A stretch of DNA of 64,000 bases from Pseudomonas sp. B33.4 (GTDB taxonomy: Bacteria; Pseudomonadota; Gammaproteobacteria; Pseudomonadales; Pseudomonadaceae): the NCBI RefSeq assembly GCF_034555375.1, contig NZ_CP140706.1, positions 1,417,001-1,481,000 of the forward strand. Reading direction: 5' to 3'. Shown here in pieces: positions 8,857-17,245 of the stretch. Under the pieces are notes generated by a model, which was given only the letters and a program-made list of their open reading frames with translations, did no database searches and was not told the origin of the DNA. Position 1 is the first letter of the stretch; the number at the start of each line of letters is the position of its first letter. The translations under genes and the position numbers were made by a program.

Positions 8857-9984
8857 TTACTGAGGCGAAACTTCAGTTTTCGGTTTGCCGAAGTGCCACT
8901 CGTAAACCACAAATTTGAAGTCCTTCAGGTCGCCCTTGGCGTCGAAGCTCAGGTCGCCAGTCGGGGTTTTGAAGGTGCCAGCGTGAATGGCTTCGGCCAC
9001 TTTGGCAGGGTCTTCGGATTTGGCCGCAGTGATACCGCCGGCAATCACTTCAACCGCCGAGTAGGAAGGGAACACGAACGGGCCGCTCGGATCTTCTTTC
9101 TTCGCCTTGAATGCATCCGCCAGGGCGATGTTGGCCGGATCCTGGTCGAAGGATTTCGGCAGGGTTACCAGCAGACCTTCGGAAGCGTCTTTGGCGATCT
9201 GCGAAATGGAGTCGTTACCCACGCCTTCCGGACCCATGAACTTGGCTTTCAGGCCTTTTTCGGCCGACTGACGCAGGATCAGGCCCAGCTCCGGGTGGTA
9301 GCCGCCGTAGTAAACGAAGTCGACGTTGGCTTGCTTGAGTTTGGCGATGATCGAGGAGAAGTCCTTGTCGCCGGCGTTGACGCCTTCGAACACGGCAACC
9401 TTGGTGCCTTTCTTCTCGAGGGTCGCTTTAACGGCGGTGGCGATGCCTTCACCGTATTGTTGCTTGTCGTGCAGGACGGCAACGATTTTCGGTTTCACGT
9501 GATCGGCAATGTAGTTACCGGCGGCAGGGCCCTGGGCGCTGTCCAGACCGATGGTGCGGAAGACCATTTTGTAACCACGGGCAGTGATGTCCGGGCTGGT
9601 GGCAGCCGGGGTGATCATGATCACGCCTTCGTCTTCGTAGATGTCCGAAGCCGGTTGAGTGGAGCTGGAGCACAGGTGACCGACGACGAACTTGACGCCG
9701 TCGTTGACGACCTTGTTCGCGACCGCTACCGCTTGTTTCGGATCGCAGGCATCGTCGTATTCAACGGCTTCGAGTTTCTTGCCGTCGACGCCGCCCTTGG
9801 CGTTGATTTGCTCAATGGCCATTTTCGCGCCGCTGAACTGCATGTCGCCGTACTGGGCTACTGGACCGGTTTTAGGACCGGCGATACCGATTTTGATGGT
9901 GTCAGCTGCGAACGAATGGCTGGCAACCCCGGCCAGAACCATAGCGGCAAACAGTTTGGAAATCTGCTTAGTAGCCTTAGTCAT
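8857..9984 (-). CDS. braC: branched-chain amino-acid binding protein (BraC/LivJ)
   Basis: A 375-residue periplasmic type I binding protein. The signal peptide ends at HSFA near residue 26, and the mature part starts ADTIKIGIAGPKTGPVAQYGDMQF. The ligand-binding landmarks VVGHLCSSSTQPASDIY and MITPAATSPDITARGY are clear. It delivers Leu, Ile, Val and probably Ala to BraDEFG. A GGAG site (GTGGAGCACT) precedes the ATG. It is the promoter-proximal gene of the system, separated from braD by the 8807-8832 hairpin. Confidence 0.96.
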   Translation of the reverse strand: MTKATKQISKLFAAMVLAGVASHSFAADTIKIGIAGPKTGPVAQYGDMQFSGAKMAIEQINAKGGVDGKKLEAVEYDDACDPKQAVAVANKVVNDGVKFVVGHLCSSSTQPASDIYEDEGVIMITPAATSPDITARGYKMVFRTIGLDSAQGPAAGNYIADHVKPKIVAVLHDKQQYGEGIATAVKATLEKKGTKVAVFEGVNAGDKDFSSIIAKLKQANVDFVYYGGYHPELGLILRQSAEKGLKAKFMGPEGVGNDSISQIAKDASEGLLVTLPKSFDQDPANIALADAFKAKKEDPSGPFVFPSYSAVEVIAGGITAAKSEDPAKVAEAIHAGTFKTPTGDLSFDAKGDLKDFKFVVYEWHFGKPKTEVSPQ

Positions 9985-10336
9985 AGTGCTCCACTCTTAC
10001 TGTTGTAATTTTTTTGAGTTCTGGCGCCGTAGCAGCAGAACCGGGTCAGATATCTTTGCGATACCCTCCGGAAATGCCCCCGGCAACTGTACCGGTACAG
10101 TGTAGAGCGCCGGTTGTCAGCCTGGGAAGCGGGCGCCGAGGGGCAAAACTTGGGGGTGTCGCATTTTTGAATGAAAAAGACAGAATTGCGGCGGGGCGTT
10201 CGTGGGCATATATCCCAATCAGCAGCATTCCTTGGCGTTCCTGCTCTTTTCGTTCGGTACAGCCATTTGCAACCGGGTTTTGCTGGCGGACCACCAACGT
10301 TATTATTCGCGTCGATTTCTTTTCCGGACAGCACCC
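9985..10336. other. divergent intergenic region braC / DUF2288, with a 16-bp perfect palindrome
   Basis: 352 bp without a credible gene. It should hold the braC promoter (leftward) and the DUF2288 gene promoter (rightward). The one striking element is the perfect palindrome ACTGTACCGGTACAGT at 10086-10101, about 100 bp upstream of braC, which looks like the operator of a dimeric regulator. The half-site spacing does not fit LexA. Confidence 0.5.
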
Positions 10337-10657
10337 ATGAATCAAGAACCTAGCACCCTCTATGCCAAGCTGCTTGGTGAAACCGCATCTATTACCTGGA
10401 AAGAGTTGGAGCCGTTCTTCGCCAAGGGTGCCCTATTGTGGGTCGACCCGAGCCTTGATTTGATCGCTGCCGCCGAGGCCGTGGCGTCGGATGAGGGCGA
10501 GAAAGTGGCTGCCTGGCTGGCTGAAGACAAAGTCGCCAAGCTGTCTGAGACGCGGGCGCTGGATCTTTTCGAACGCGATCCGCAGCTCTGGGCGGTGGTG
10601 GTTTCGCCGTGGATTCTGATCCAGGAAAGGGCAGGCGCAGCTGATGCTGCACCTTGA
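10337..10657 (+). CDS. DUF2288 family protein, 106 aa
   Basis: A small soluble acidic protein starting MNQEPSTLYAKLLGETASITWKEL, with the DUF2288 pattern FFAKGALLWVDPSLDLIAAA and ending DPQLWAVVVSPWILIQE. No signal peptide, membrane segment or catalytic motif is visible. The ATG at 10337 is preferred over an upstream in-frame start at 10202, because conservation in the family begins at the Met-Asn-Gln region and the upstream sequence reads like non-coding DNA. A terminator follows at 10779-10800. Function unknown. Confidence 0.8.
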   Translation: MNQEPSTLYAKLLGETASITWKELEPFFAKGALLWVDPSLDLIAAAEAVASDEGEKVAAWLAEDKVAKLSETRALDLFERDPQLWAVVVSPWILIQERAGAADAAP

Positions 10658-10778
10658 TGGTGCGACCTGTCGTCAGCGAAAAGTGTGTAGCGGAGTAGCG
10701 TGATGGCACGTTGCCGTAGAGAAACACCACAAGCGACGGTGGCCTCACGGTGACGTAAACGTAACGGGAACAGTTTAG

Positions 10779-10800
10779 TAAGCAGCCTAACGGCTGCTTA
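10779..10800 (+). terminator. terminator after the DUF2288 gene
   Basis: A 9-bp stem TAAGCAGCC / GGCTGCTTA with a TAAC loop, followed by ATTGTTT. Confidence 0.65.
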
Positions 10801-10852
10801 ATTGTTTCTGGATATTGGAAAGGCTGAAATCTTCAGTGAGTTTCAGGGCCTC

Positions 10853-10940
10853 ATCGCTGGCAAGCCAGCTCCCACAGTTTTGGTGTTGTTCACAAAATTT
10901 GTGTTCACCCGGACCTTGTGGGAGCTGGCTTGCCAGCGAT
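10853..10940. repeat. REP doublet (family TGTGGGAGCTGGC)
   Basis: Perfect 24-bp inverted arms at 10853-10876 and 10917-10940, located between the DUF2288 gene and the convergent FtsZ-like gene. The same family recurs at 40265-40354. Confidence 0.9.
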
Positions 10941-10960
10941 TGGAGCGACTCGGTCAGGCG

Positions 10961-13159
10961 TCAGACCGAGAACGACTTCCCGGTATGGTTATTCAGCGAA
11001 ATAACCTTGGTCTTGCCAATCCGGTGACGATAAATCTCTCGCAGATACTTGATCGACTTCTTCACGCAATCACGCGACAAACGAATGTCATTGATCGAGA
11101 CAAACTTCTCTTTGTCGTTGATCAGCTCGCGGTATTTCTTCTCATACATCGGCTTGATCGCGTACCAGTTGGTGTCGAGGATCTTCGCCGGGTTCTCGAA
11201 TTCGTTAAGCAGGTCGTCGATGCGGTCTTCGTCGAATTCTTCGTTGATGATGAAATCAAGGATCGAGTTGTCCAGGGTCTCGTCGAAACGGTACGGGTTC
11301 TTCGCGAAGCAGCGCTTGATGAACGCCACGATCAAAGTCAGGAAGTCGTCCGACAGGCACGGGCTCTTGGCGATCAGGGTTGTCAGCGACAGGTTGGCCG
11401 AAGCGCCGATCACCAGCGCATAACGTTTGAGCGTAGTGTTGGGGAACAGGCTGTTGAGGTGAGTCTTCAACCGGTTCAGGTCCATGTACGACAGTTTGTA
11501 GTCTTTCGGCAGCGAGACAATCGACACCACCGACGAGCAGTTCTTGAAGAAGTGCAGGTCGTGCAGGGCGGCGGCGTCGTAGCCGGAGTTCTTGTACTGC
11601 TCCAGCGAAGCGCGATAACGCTTGGATTCGATCGGCAACAGGCTGATGCCTTCGATCGCCTGCGTCACTTTGTTGAAGTGCGGCAGGTCGATCGAGCGGA
11701 AGAACAGGTCATCGATGTTCAGACGCTGTGGCTCTTTGTCGAACACCTTGAATTTGTCGCTGCTCGGCGGCGGGGTTTCCGGCACCACTGATTCGGCGTA
11801 GGCAATTGCCACCGGGCCGGCCAGACTCATGAACAGATCGTTGGCATCCAGGCGAATGGTCTCACCGATGTCGATGCCGGCGCGGCGGAAATAGTTCTGA
11901 TCGTAGTCCGTCGTTACCGCCTGCGCCGTCAGAATGTTGAAGATCTGCTGCGAGATGTACTGGTTGGCGTGCTTTTCCATGGCATTGACATCAATGTTCT
12001 GGATGTTGCCGTCATCGCTCTCTTCGGCGTAACGCATGATGTCGTTGGAGATCAGCATCATTGCGTTCCATGGGCGGATACGGCCCATGACGCTGGCTTC
12101 GCTGCTGTCTTCGTTGGCGAAGTTGTAGGAGAAATCCCATTCTTCCGAGAGGTATTTGCAAAGCAGACGTCCGGCGTTGATGTGCAGCGCCTCGGACATT
12201 TCGCTGCGGTGATCGGAAATGTTCGGCAACACGCAGATACCGCTGGTGAAGATCGGTTCGAAGACGAACGAATGACCGCTCTTGCCGTCATGCTCGTCCA
12301 TCGGCTTGGTGTCGAACGTCTTGTTCATGTACGAGTGCTGCTGGGCCAGACCGAATTCCGACGCCATGCCGGAACCGGTACCGCCGCCGGCACTGAAGAT
12401 CGAGAAGTACAGGCGCGACTGGTTGGCCTTGATGCCGCAGCTGTCGATCAGGTACGAGTGAATCATTTTCCAGTCAGGGCTGGAGAAGCGCTGGGTGTCC
12501 TTGTTGAGGATGATCTTCGCCAGGTACTGGCCGAGGATCGGCGCGTTACCGGCGCCGCCGGCGTGGACTTCGGACAAGTCCATGATCTTCATTTTGCTGT
12601 AGTCGCGCAGGAAGCCGCTTTTCTCGCCTTTGCGCGAGAAACGGATGCGCCCGGCGATGTCCTTGTCGAGGTCGCCGAGCATCACCAGCGGTTCGACCAG
12701 AAACACCGGTTTGGTCGATTTGTTCGGGCCGATGCGCAGGTTGTTCTTGATCCACTGCGCCGGGCTGTAGCCCTTGTCGGCCAGTCGGCGATCTGCCGCA
12801 CGGTCTTCGTTGTTGAATTCGTTGAGGTAGAACTTGCGTGCGTTGTACACCAGCTCCGCGACATCGAGGGCGATGTTCGAGCCGCAGCGACCGAGGCCGA
12901 TCAGGCACACCGAGGGGAATTCCTGATCGTTGTGCTGCTCGTTGTCGCCTTCCAGATGCGGCGGGCGCGGGAACACCAGATCACGCAGGCCGTCGAGGTT
13001 GTCGAGGATGCGGTCGGTATTGGTTTCGGTGAAGTACAGGTATTGCTGAGTCGACAGCGGGCGCGACGGGGCCAATGGCTTCGACGATGAGGGGCTGTTG
13101 GCTGCATGGCTCAAAGTCAGATCGGATACCGCAGTGGCGGGATTGTTTTTAGAAGTCAT
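10961..13159 (-). CDS. FtsZ/tubulin-superfamily protein, 732 aa, uncharacterised
   Basis: A large protein with the complete set of tubulin-superfamily nucleotide loops in the right order: T1 GLGRCGSN (88-95), T3 AGGAGNAP (200-207), T4 AGGGTGSG (257-264), a T5/T6-like stretch NAMMLISND (365-373), and a T7-like LDANDL (437-442) holding the acidic residues that complete the GTPase site of the next subunit. Residues 1-80 are low-complexity and Ser/Pro/Thr-rich, and about 280 residues follow the GTPase part. It is roughly twice the length of cell-division FtsZ and clearly not FtsZ itself. No partner gene adjoins it. The start at 13159 is chosen over an earlier in-frame start at 13216 because the extra residues look non-coding. 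Likely GTP-binding and possibly polymer-forming; the role is unknown. Confidence 0.85.
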   Translation of the reverse strand: MTSKNNPATAVSDLTLSHAANSPSSSKPLAPSRPLSTQQYLYFTETNTDRILDNLDGLRDLVFPRPPHLEGDNEQHNDQEFPSVCLIGLGRCGSNIALDVAELVYNARKFYLNEFNNEDRAADRRLADKGYSPAQWIKNNLRIGPNKSTKPVFLVEPLVMLGDLDKDIAGRIRFSRKGEKSGFLRDYSKMKIMDLSEVHAGGAGNAPILGQYLAKIILNKDTQRFSSPDWKMIHSYLIDSCGIKANQSRLYFSIFSAGGGTGSGMASEFGLAQQHSYMNKTFDTKPMDEHDGKSGHSFVFEPIFTSGICVLPNISDHRSEMSEALHINAGRLLCKYLSEEWDFSYNFANEDSSEASVMGRIRPWNAMMLISNDIMRYAEESDDGNIQNIDVNAMEKHANQYISQQIFNILTAQAVTTDYDQNYFRRAGIDIGETIRLDANDLFMSLAGPVAIAYAESVVPETPPPSSDKFKVFDKEPQRLNIDDLFFRSIDLPHFNKVTQAIEGISLLPIESKRYRASLEQYKNSGYDAAALHDLHFFKNCSSVVSIVSLPKDYKLSYMDLNRLKTHLNSLFPNTTLKRYALVIGASANLSLTTLIAKSPCLSDDFLTLIVAFIKRCFAKNPYRFDETLDNSILDFIINEEFDEDRIDDLLNEFENPAKILDTNWYAIKPMYEKKYRELINDKEKFVSINDIRLSRDCVKKSIKYLREIYRHRIGKTKVISLNNHTGKSFSV

Positions 13160-13356
13160 TGTGCGCCATATACCTGGACTGGGTTGGCTCGCGGGCCAGT
13201 TGCCTGCGAACCTCACGGAATAAGATCTCGCGTCTTTATTTGCGCGAATTGAGCCCGAGCGTCAGGGATTTGGCCTGACTGTCGCTGGGGGGAATCCTTT
13301 CCTGATCGTTGATGAATCGGCCATTATTCGGCGATCTTTAATCGAAAAGAGGCAAA

Positions 13357-14253
13357 ATGATGTCAACGCTACCTTCGTTGGGGTTCGCCGGAATCGGTCT
13401 GATGGGCCTGCCCATGTGCCGGCGTCTGTTGGCGGCGGGTTACCCGCTGACGGTGTGGAACCGCAACCCGGCCAAGTGCGCGCCACTGGTCGAAGCCGGT
13501 GCCCGGCAGGTGGCGAGTCCCGCCGACTTGTGCGAACACGCGGACATCGTGATGTTATGCCTGGCCGATACGGCGGTGGTGCGTGAGGTGGTATTTGGCG
13601 ACGGCGGTATCGCCGAGGGTGCGAAAAGTGCCCAGTTGCTGGTGGACTTTTCCAGCCTCGAACCGACCGCCACGCGCGAGATGGCGGCGCAACTGGCCGA
13701 GAAAAGCGGCATGGCCTGGCTGGATTCTCCGGTGTCCGGCGGCGTGGTCGGCGCCGAGGCGGGAAGTCTGGCAATCATGGTCGGCGGCGAGGCCGCGGAC
13801 CTTGAACGCGTGCGCCCGGTGCTGCTCAATCTCGGTCAGCGGGTCACGCACATGGGCGGCATCGGCGCGGGGCAAGTGACCAAGGCCTGCAACCAGATGA
13901 TCGTTGCCTGCAATGCGCTGGTGATCGCCGAAGTGGTGGCGCTGGCCGAGCAGGCCGGCGTCGATGCCAGCCTGATCGCCGAAGCGTTGGCCGGCGGTTT
14001 CGCCGATTCGAAACCGTTGCAGATTCTGGCGCCGCAAATGGCCGAAAGCCGTTTCGAACCGATCAAGTGGCACGTGCGCACCTTGCTCAAGGATCTCGAC
14101 ACCGCTGTCAAATTCTCCCGCGAACAGGGTTCGGCGACACCGATCAGCGGATTGGCCGCACAACTGATGCGCCTGCATGGGGCGCAGGGCTTTTTGGCGC
14201 AGGATCCAGCGACACTGGTGCAAATGTACCGCGCGCAAGAATCAACGGATTGA
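13357..14253 (+). CDS. beta-hydroxyacid dehydrogenase (3-hydroxyisobutyrate / tartronate-semialdehyde reductase-like)
   Basis: A 298-residue NAD(P)-dependent dehydrogenase of the 3-hydroxyisobutyrate dehydrogenase family. The N-terminal Rossmann motif is GFAGIGLMGLPMCRRLLAAGY with VWNRNPAKC after it, the substrate-binding segment is DSPVSGGVVGAEAGSLAIMVGG, and the catalytic Lys lies in GAGQVTKACNQM. The start is supported by GAGG 5 nt upstream. The exact substrate (3-hydroxyisobutyrate, tartronate semialdehyde or succinic semialdehyde) cannot be told. Its last 110 bp overlap the 3' end of the convergent mucR-like gene. Confidence 0.9.
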   Translation: MMSTLPSLGFAGIGLMGLPMCRRLLAAGYPLTVWNRNPAKCAPLVEAGARQVASPADLCEHADIVMLCLADTAVVREVVFGDGGIAEGAKSAQLLVDFSSLEPTATREMAAQLAEKSGMAWLDSPVSGGVVGAEAGSLAIMVGGEAADLERVRPVLLNLGQRVTHMGGIGAGQVTKACNQMIVACNALVIAEVVALAEQAGVDASLIAEALAGGFADSKPLQILAPQMAESRFEPIKWHVRTLLKDLDTAVKFSREQGSATPISGLAAQLMRLHGAQGFLAQDPATLVQMYRAQESTD

Positions 14254-16426
14254 CCGCATGTGAATGTTTGCGCTGATTGATTTCTTCCAGCACCGGGCGC
14301 AGCTCGTCCAGCGGCACGGGTCGGCTGAGCAGGTAGCCCTGAATGAAATCACAGCCCGAGCGTTCAAGAAATTCGTACTGCTCCAGGCTTTCCACGCCTT
14401 CGGTGACCACCTGCAAATGCAGGGTGTGCGCCATGACGATGATCGCCTGGACGATCTCCATGTCCGCCGTGGCCGTGGGGATGTCGAGGATGAACGAACG
14501 GTCGATCTTCAGCGTGTTCAGAGGCAGGCGCTTGAGATAAGCCAGCGAAGAATAGCCGGTGCCGAAATCATCAATCGACAGTGATACACCGAGGGCACGG
14601 ATCTGCCGGAGCAGCACCAGGGTATTGGCGATGTTGCCCATCAGCGCATTTTCGGTGACTTCCAGTTCCAGGCGTTCCGGTGCGACCCCGGCGGTGCGCA
14701 ACGCACCTTCGATTTCGATGGCCAGTTCTTCCCGGGCGAGGTTGAGCGGTGAGCAGTTCCAGGCGATTTTCAGTTCTTCGCAGCCATGCCGCGACAACTC
14801 TCCCAAATCCTTGCAGGCACGACGCAGCACCCAGTTGTCCAGCTCGGCGATCAGGCCGTTGTTTTCGGCAATGGCAATGAAGCGGTCCGGGGTCAGCAAG
14901 CCATGCAGCGGGTGCTGCCAGCGAATCAGCGCCTCAAGTTTGGTCACCCGCCCGGTCTTGAGTTCGAAAATCGGCTGGTAATACAGCATCAGGCCGTTTT
15001 CTTCGCGCAAGGCGTGGCGCAGCTCTTCTTCGAGTTGTAGTTCCAGGGTCGCGCGGTTTTTCAGGTTGGAATTGAAAAAGTGCAGGCCGTTGCGGCCGGC
15101 GCCCTTTGATTGATACAGCGCCAGATCGGCGTGCTTGAGCAGTTCCTCGCAGGTGGCGCCGTCTTCCGGAAACAGGCTGATGCCGATGCTGGTGGTCATC
15201 ACCATCCGCCGCCCGGCCAGTTCGATCGGCTCTTTCATCTTGAGCATGATGCGCTGGGCCATGTTGCGGGCTTCCTCGCGGTCATGCAGGCTGATGAGGA
15301 TGCAGAACTCGTCGCCGCCGAAGCGCGCAACCACGTCTTCATGGCTGCGCACCGAGCTTTTGATGTGCTGGGCGATGACCTTGAGCAGCTCGTCACCGGC
15401 GTCATGGCCGAGGCTGTCGTTGATCCGCTTGAAGTGGTCGATGTCGAGAAACATCACCGCGAGCATGCCGCCTTCGCTGGTTTTCTGGCTGAGTTTTTCG
15501 GCGAAGATCTGGTTGAATCCGCGTCGGTTGATCAAGTTGGTCAGGGCATCGTAGTTGGCCACTTGTTGCAGCGACATGCGCGCCTGATCGAGCTGGCTAA
15601 GCAGGGCATTGACCCGGCGCAGGTCGTGTTCCTTGTTTTGCAGTTTCTTGTCGGCCAGCGCCGCGCTGATCGCACTGCCAAGGATCAGCAAAGTGATCAG
15701 CGCGACCGTCAGGCCCAATTGCAGATGGCTGGTTTCAGCCGCTATCGATGGCAGGCTGTTTGCTGGCAAGACCAGGTTCAGCGCCGCCATCCCGGTGAAG
15801 TGCATGCTGAAGATGCCGGCACCGAGGATCAGAGCGGCGCTGTATTTGAGCATCTGATGGACCAGGCCGCTGCCTTCACGCAGATAACCGGCCACCCACA
15901 GGGCGGCGAAACTGGCGCCGATGGCGATGGCGATCGACAGCACGAACAGCGTCGGTTGGTAATAAGCGGTGGCGCTCGACTCCATCGCCGCCATGCCGAC
16001 GTAATGCATGCCAGCAATGCCCAGACCAATAACGATGGCGGTTTTCAGGTAGTGCACCAGACTCGGCTGCGCTTCGCTCAGTGTGTGCATGGCCAGCCAC
16101 GAGGCGAGCAGGGCGATCAATAGGGAAAACAGTGTGATGGGCAGGTCGTAGTGGATCTCGATCGGCGCCTGGAACGCCAGCATGCCGATGAAGTGCATGG
16201 CCCAGATGCCGCCGGCCAGGCAGGTCGCGCCGATCCAGCGCCACAGCCGTTGCGAGGGCGGATCTTCGGCGTGTCCAACCCGCTCGGCCATATCGAGTGT
16301 GGCAAAACTAGCGGCGCAGGCAACCAGATAGGCGACCAGCACCAGCAAGGGATTATGTGTGCAATCTAAAATGACCTGCCCGCTCTCCGGCAGCTCGGTA
16401 ACAAACTGCAAACCAAGCCACTCCAT
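14144..16426 (-). CDS. mucR: MHYT-GGDEF-EAL cyclic-di-GMP protein (MucR-like)
   Basis: 760 residues. Residues about 25-255 form a seven-span MHYT sensor with three repeats (MHFIGM at 78, MHYVGM at 140, MHFTGM at 208), proposed to sense O2, NO or CO through a metal. A GGDEF domain follows with intact GGDEF at 370-374; the inhibitory I-site is not canonical (SHED instead of RxxD). Then comes an EAL domain (EAL at 498-500, DDFGTGYSS intact), so both synthesis and breakdown of c-di-GMP look possible. P. aeruginosa MucR, with this architecture, promotes alginate production and NO-linked biofilm dispersal. A tail of about 40 residues beyond the EAL domain overlaps the convergent dehydrogenase gene by 110 bp. 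Confidence 0.93.
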   Translation of the reverse strand: MEWLGLQFVTELPESGQVILDCTHNPLLVLVAYLVACAASFATLDMAERVGHAEDPPSQRLWRWIGATCLAGGIWAMHFIGMLAFQAPIEIHYDLPITLFSLLIALLASWLAMHTLSEAQPSLVHYLKTAIVIGLGIAGMHYVGMAAMESSATAYYQPTLFVLSIAIAIGASFAALWVAGYLREGSGLVHQMLKYSAALILGAGIFSMHFTGMAALNLVLPANSLPSIAAETSHLQLGLTVALITLLILGSAISAALADKKLQNKEHDLRRVNALLSQLDQARMSLQQVANYDALTNLINRRGFNQIFAEKLSQKTSEGGMLAVMFLDIDHFKRINDSLGHDAGDELLKVIAQHIKSSVRSHEDVVARFGGDEFCILISLHDREEARNMAQRIMLKMKEPIELAGRRMVMTTSIGISLFPEDGATCEELLKHADLALYQSKGAGRNGLHFFNSNLKNRATLELQLEEELRHALREENGLMLYYQPIFELKTGRVTKLEALIRWQHPLHGLLTPDRFIAIAENNGLIAELDNWVLRRACKDLGELSRHGCEELKIAWNCSPLNLAREELAIEIEGALRTAGVAPERLELEVTENALMGNIANTLVLLRQIRALGVSLSIDDFGTGYSSLAYLKRLPLNTLKIDRSFILDIPTATADMEIVQAIIVMAHTLHLQVVTEGVESLEQYEFLERSGCDFIQGYLLSRPVPLDELRPVLEEINQRKHSHAVNPLILARGTFAPVSLDPAPKSPAPHAGASVVRPIR

Positions 16427-16575
16427 AGCATGCCCCGTCTCTGAAGTCGTCCTGACTGCGCGGTGAACGCAGGCGAATGACTGGAGTATAGAGGCGGTTT
16501 TTGCCGTGCAAGGGGTAGTGGCACATTGGCGCTAATGATTTCGGCATTAGCGTCATAGCGATTGGCGCTAACGGC

Positions 16576-16944
16576 TCAGGCGATCTGTTCGAAAGGGATT
16601 TGCGCCCAGTCCGGTTGCAGTGGCGGCAAGCCGAAACGCGCGCGAGCCTTGTCGCAATCGACGTTCTGTTCACCGTGTTCCCATGACGATTCGAATTCGC
16701 GGCAGGGGCTGGAGCGCAACTCATAAATCGAGCACTTCACCTCGCTGCCGACTTCGCCTTCCAACGCCGTGCAGCGTGGCGATTTGCAGTCGGTGCCGTT
16801 CATCGCCACCCGGCTCGGACTGATCTGCGTGACCAGTTCATCGGGCACGGTGCCGCCGGAGGAAGCGCACTCACCCCAGAAAAAAGACACACGGAAATGG
16901 GAACAACAGGCACCGCAATTCAGACACGGACTGACTTCGGACAT
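16576..16944 (-). CDS. YkgJ-family cysteine cluster protein, 122 aa
   Basis: A small protein starting MSEVSPCLNCGACCSHFRVSFFWGEC, the CxxCxxCC metal-binding motif of the YkgJ family, with further cysteines in CKSPRCTALEG, KCSIYELRSSPCREF and DCDKAR. It probably binds zinc or an Fe-S cluster. An in-frame start upstream at 17013 would add 23 residues not expected for the family. It is on the same strand as the mucR-like gene and about 150 bp upstream of it. Function unknown. Confidence 0.85.
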   Translation of the reverse strand: MSEVSPCLNCGACCSHFRVSFFWGECASSGGTVPDELVTQISPSRVAMNGTDCKSPRCTALEGEVGSEVKCSIYELRSSPCREFESSWEHGEQNVDCDKARARFGLPPLQPDWAQIPFEQIA

Positions 16945-17245
16945 GGACGGGGGTATCAAAGGGATTGATCGGGAGATCCGGACGGATCCGGCGGCTATTC
17001 TAGGCTTCGCCACGGCGTTGGGAAGGGGGGCGTGAAACTATTTTTTTGTGGCAAGGTTTTGCCGCAAAAGCCCCGTTTTTCGGGGGATTCAAGCGTTATC
17101 AAGGGCTTACGTTTCGTTACAGTGCCATGGCCAGATATCAGGCAGACGAATGATCACAGACAGCTACGTCATGGCTGACTAGATTGCAGGTTCCGGGCTC
17201 GGATGCGTTGGCAGTGAAGCCCTATAACAATAAAGAGACGGACCC
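16945..17245. other. intergenic region upstream of the MFS gene
   Basis: About 300 bp between divergent genes. It contains a weak GCCCCG/CGGGG hairpin near 17068-17089 and a very short open frame (17150-17182, 10 codons) that is not credible as a gene. No clear operator seen. Confidence 0.4.

Noticed and set aside
10086..10101. LexA box upstream of braC
   Set aside because: The half-sites CTGT and ACAG are 6 bp apart, while LexA needs 8.
10961..13159. Cell-division FtsZ or phage tubulin
   Set aside because: Far too long for FtsZ and lacks division-cluster neighbours; no phage or plasmid genes nearby.
17150..17182. A 10-codon frame upstream of the MFS gene
   Set aside because: Too short and without a ribosome site; probably chance.
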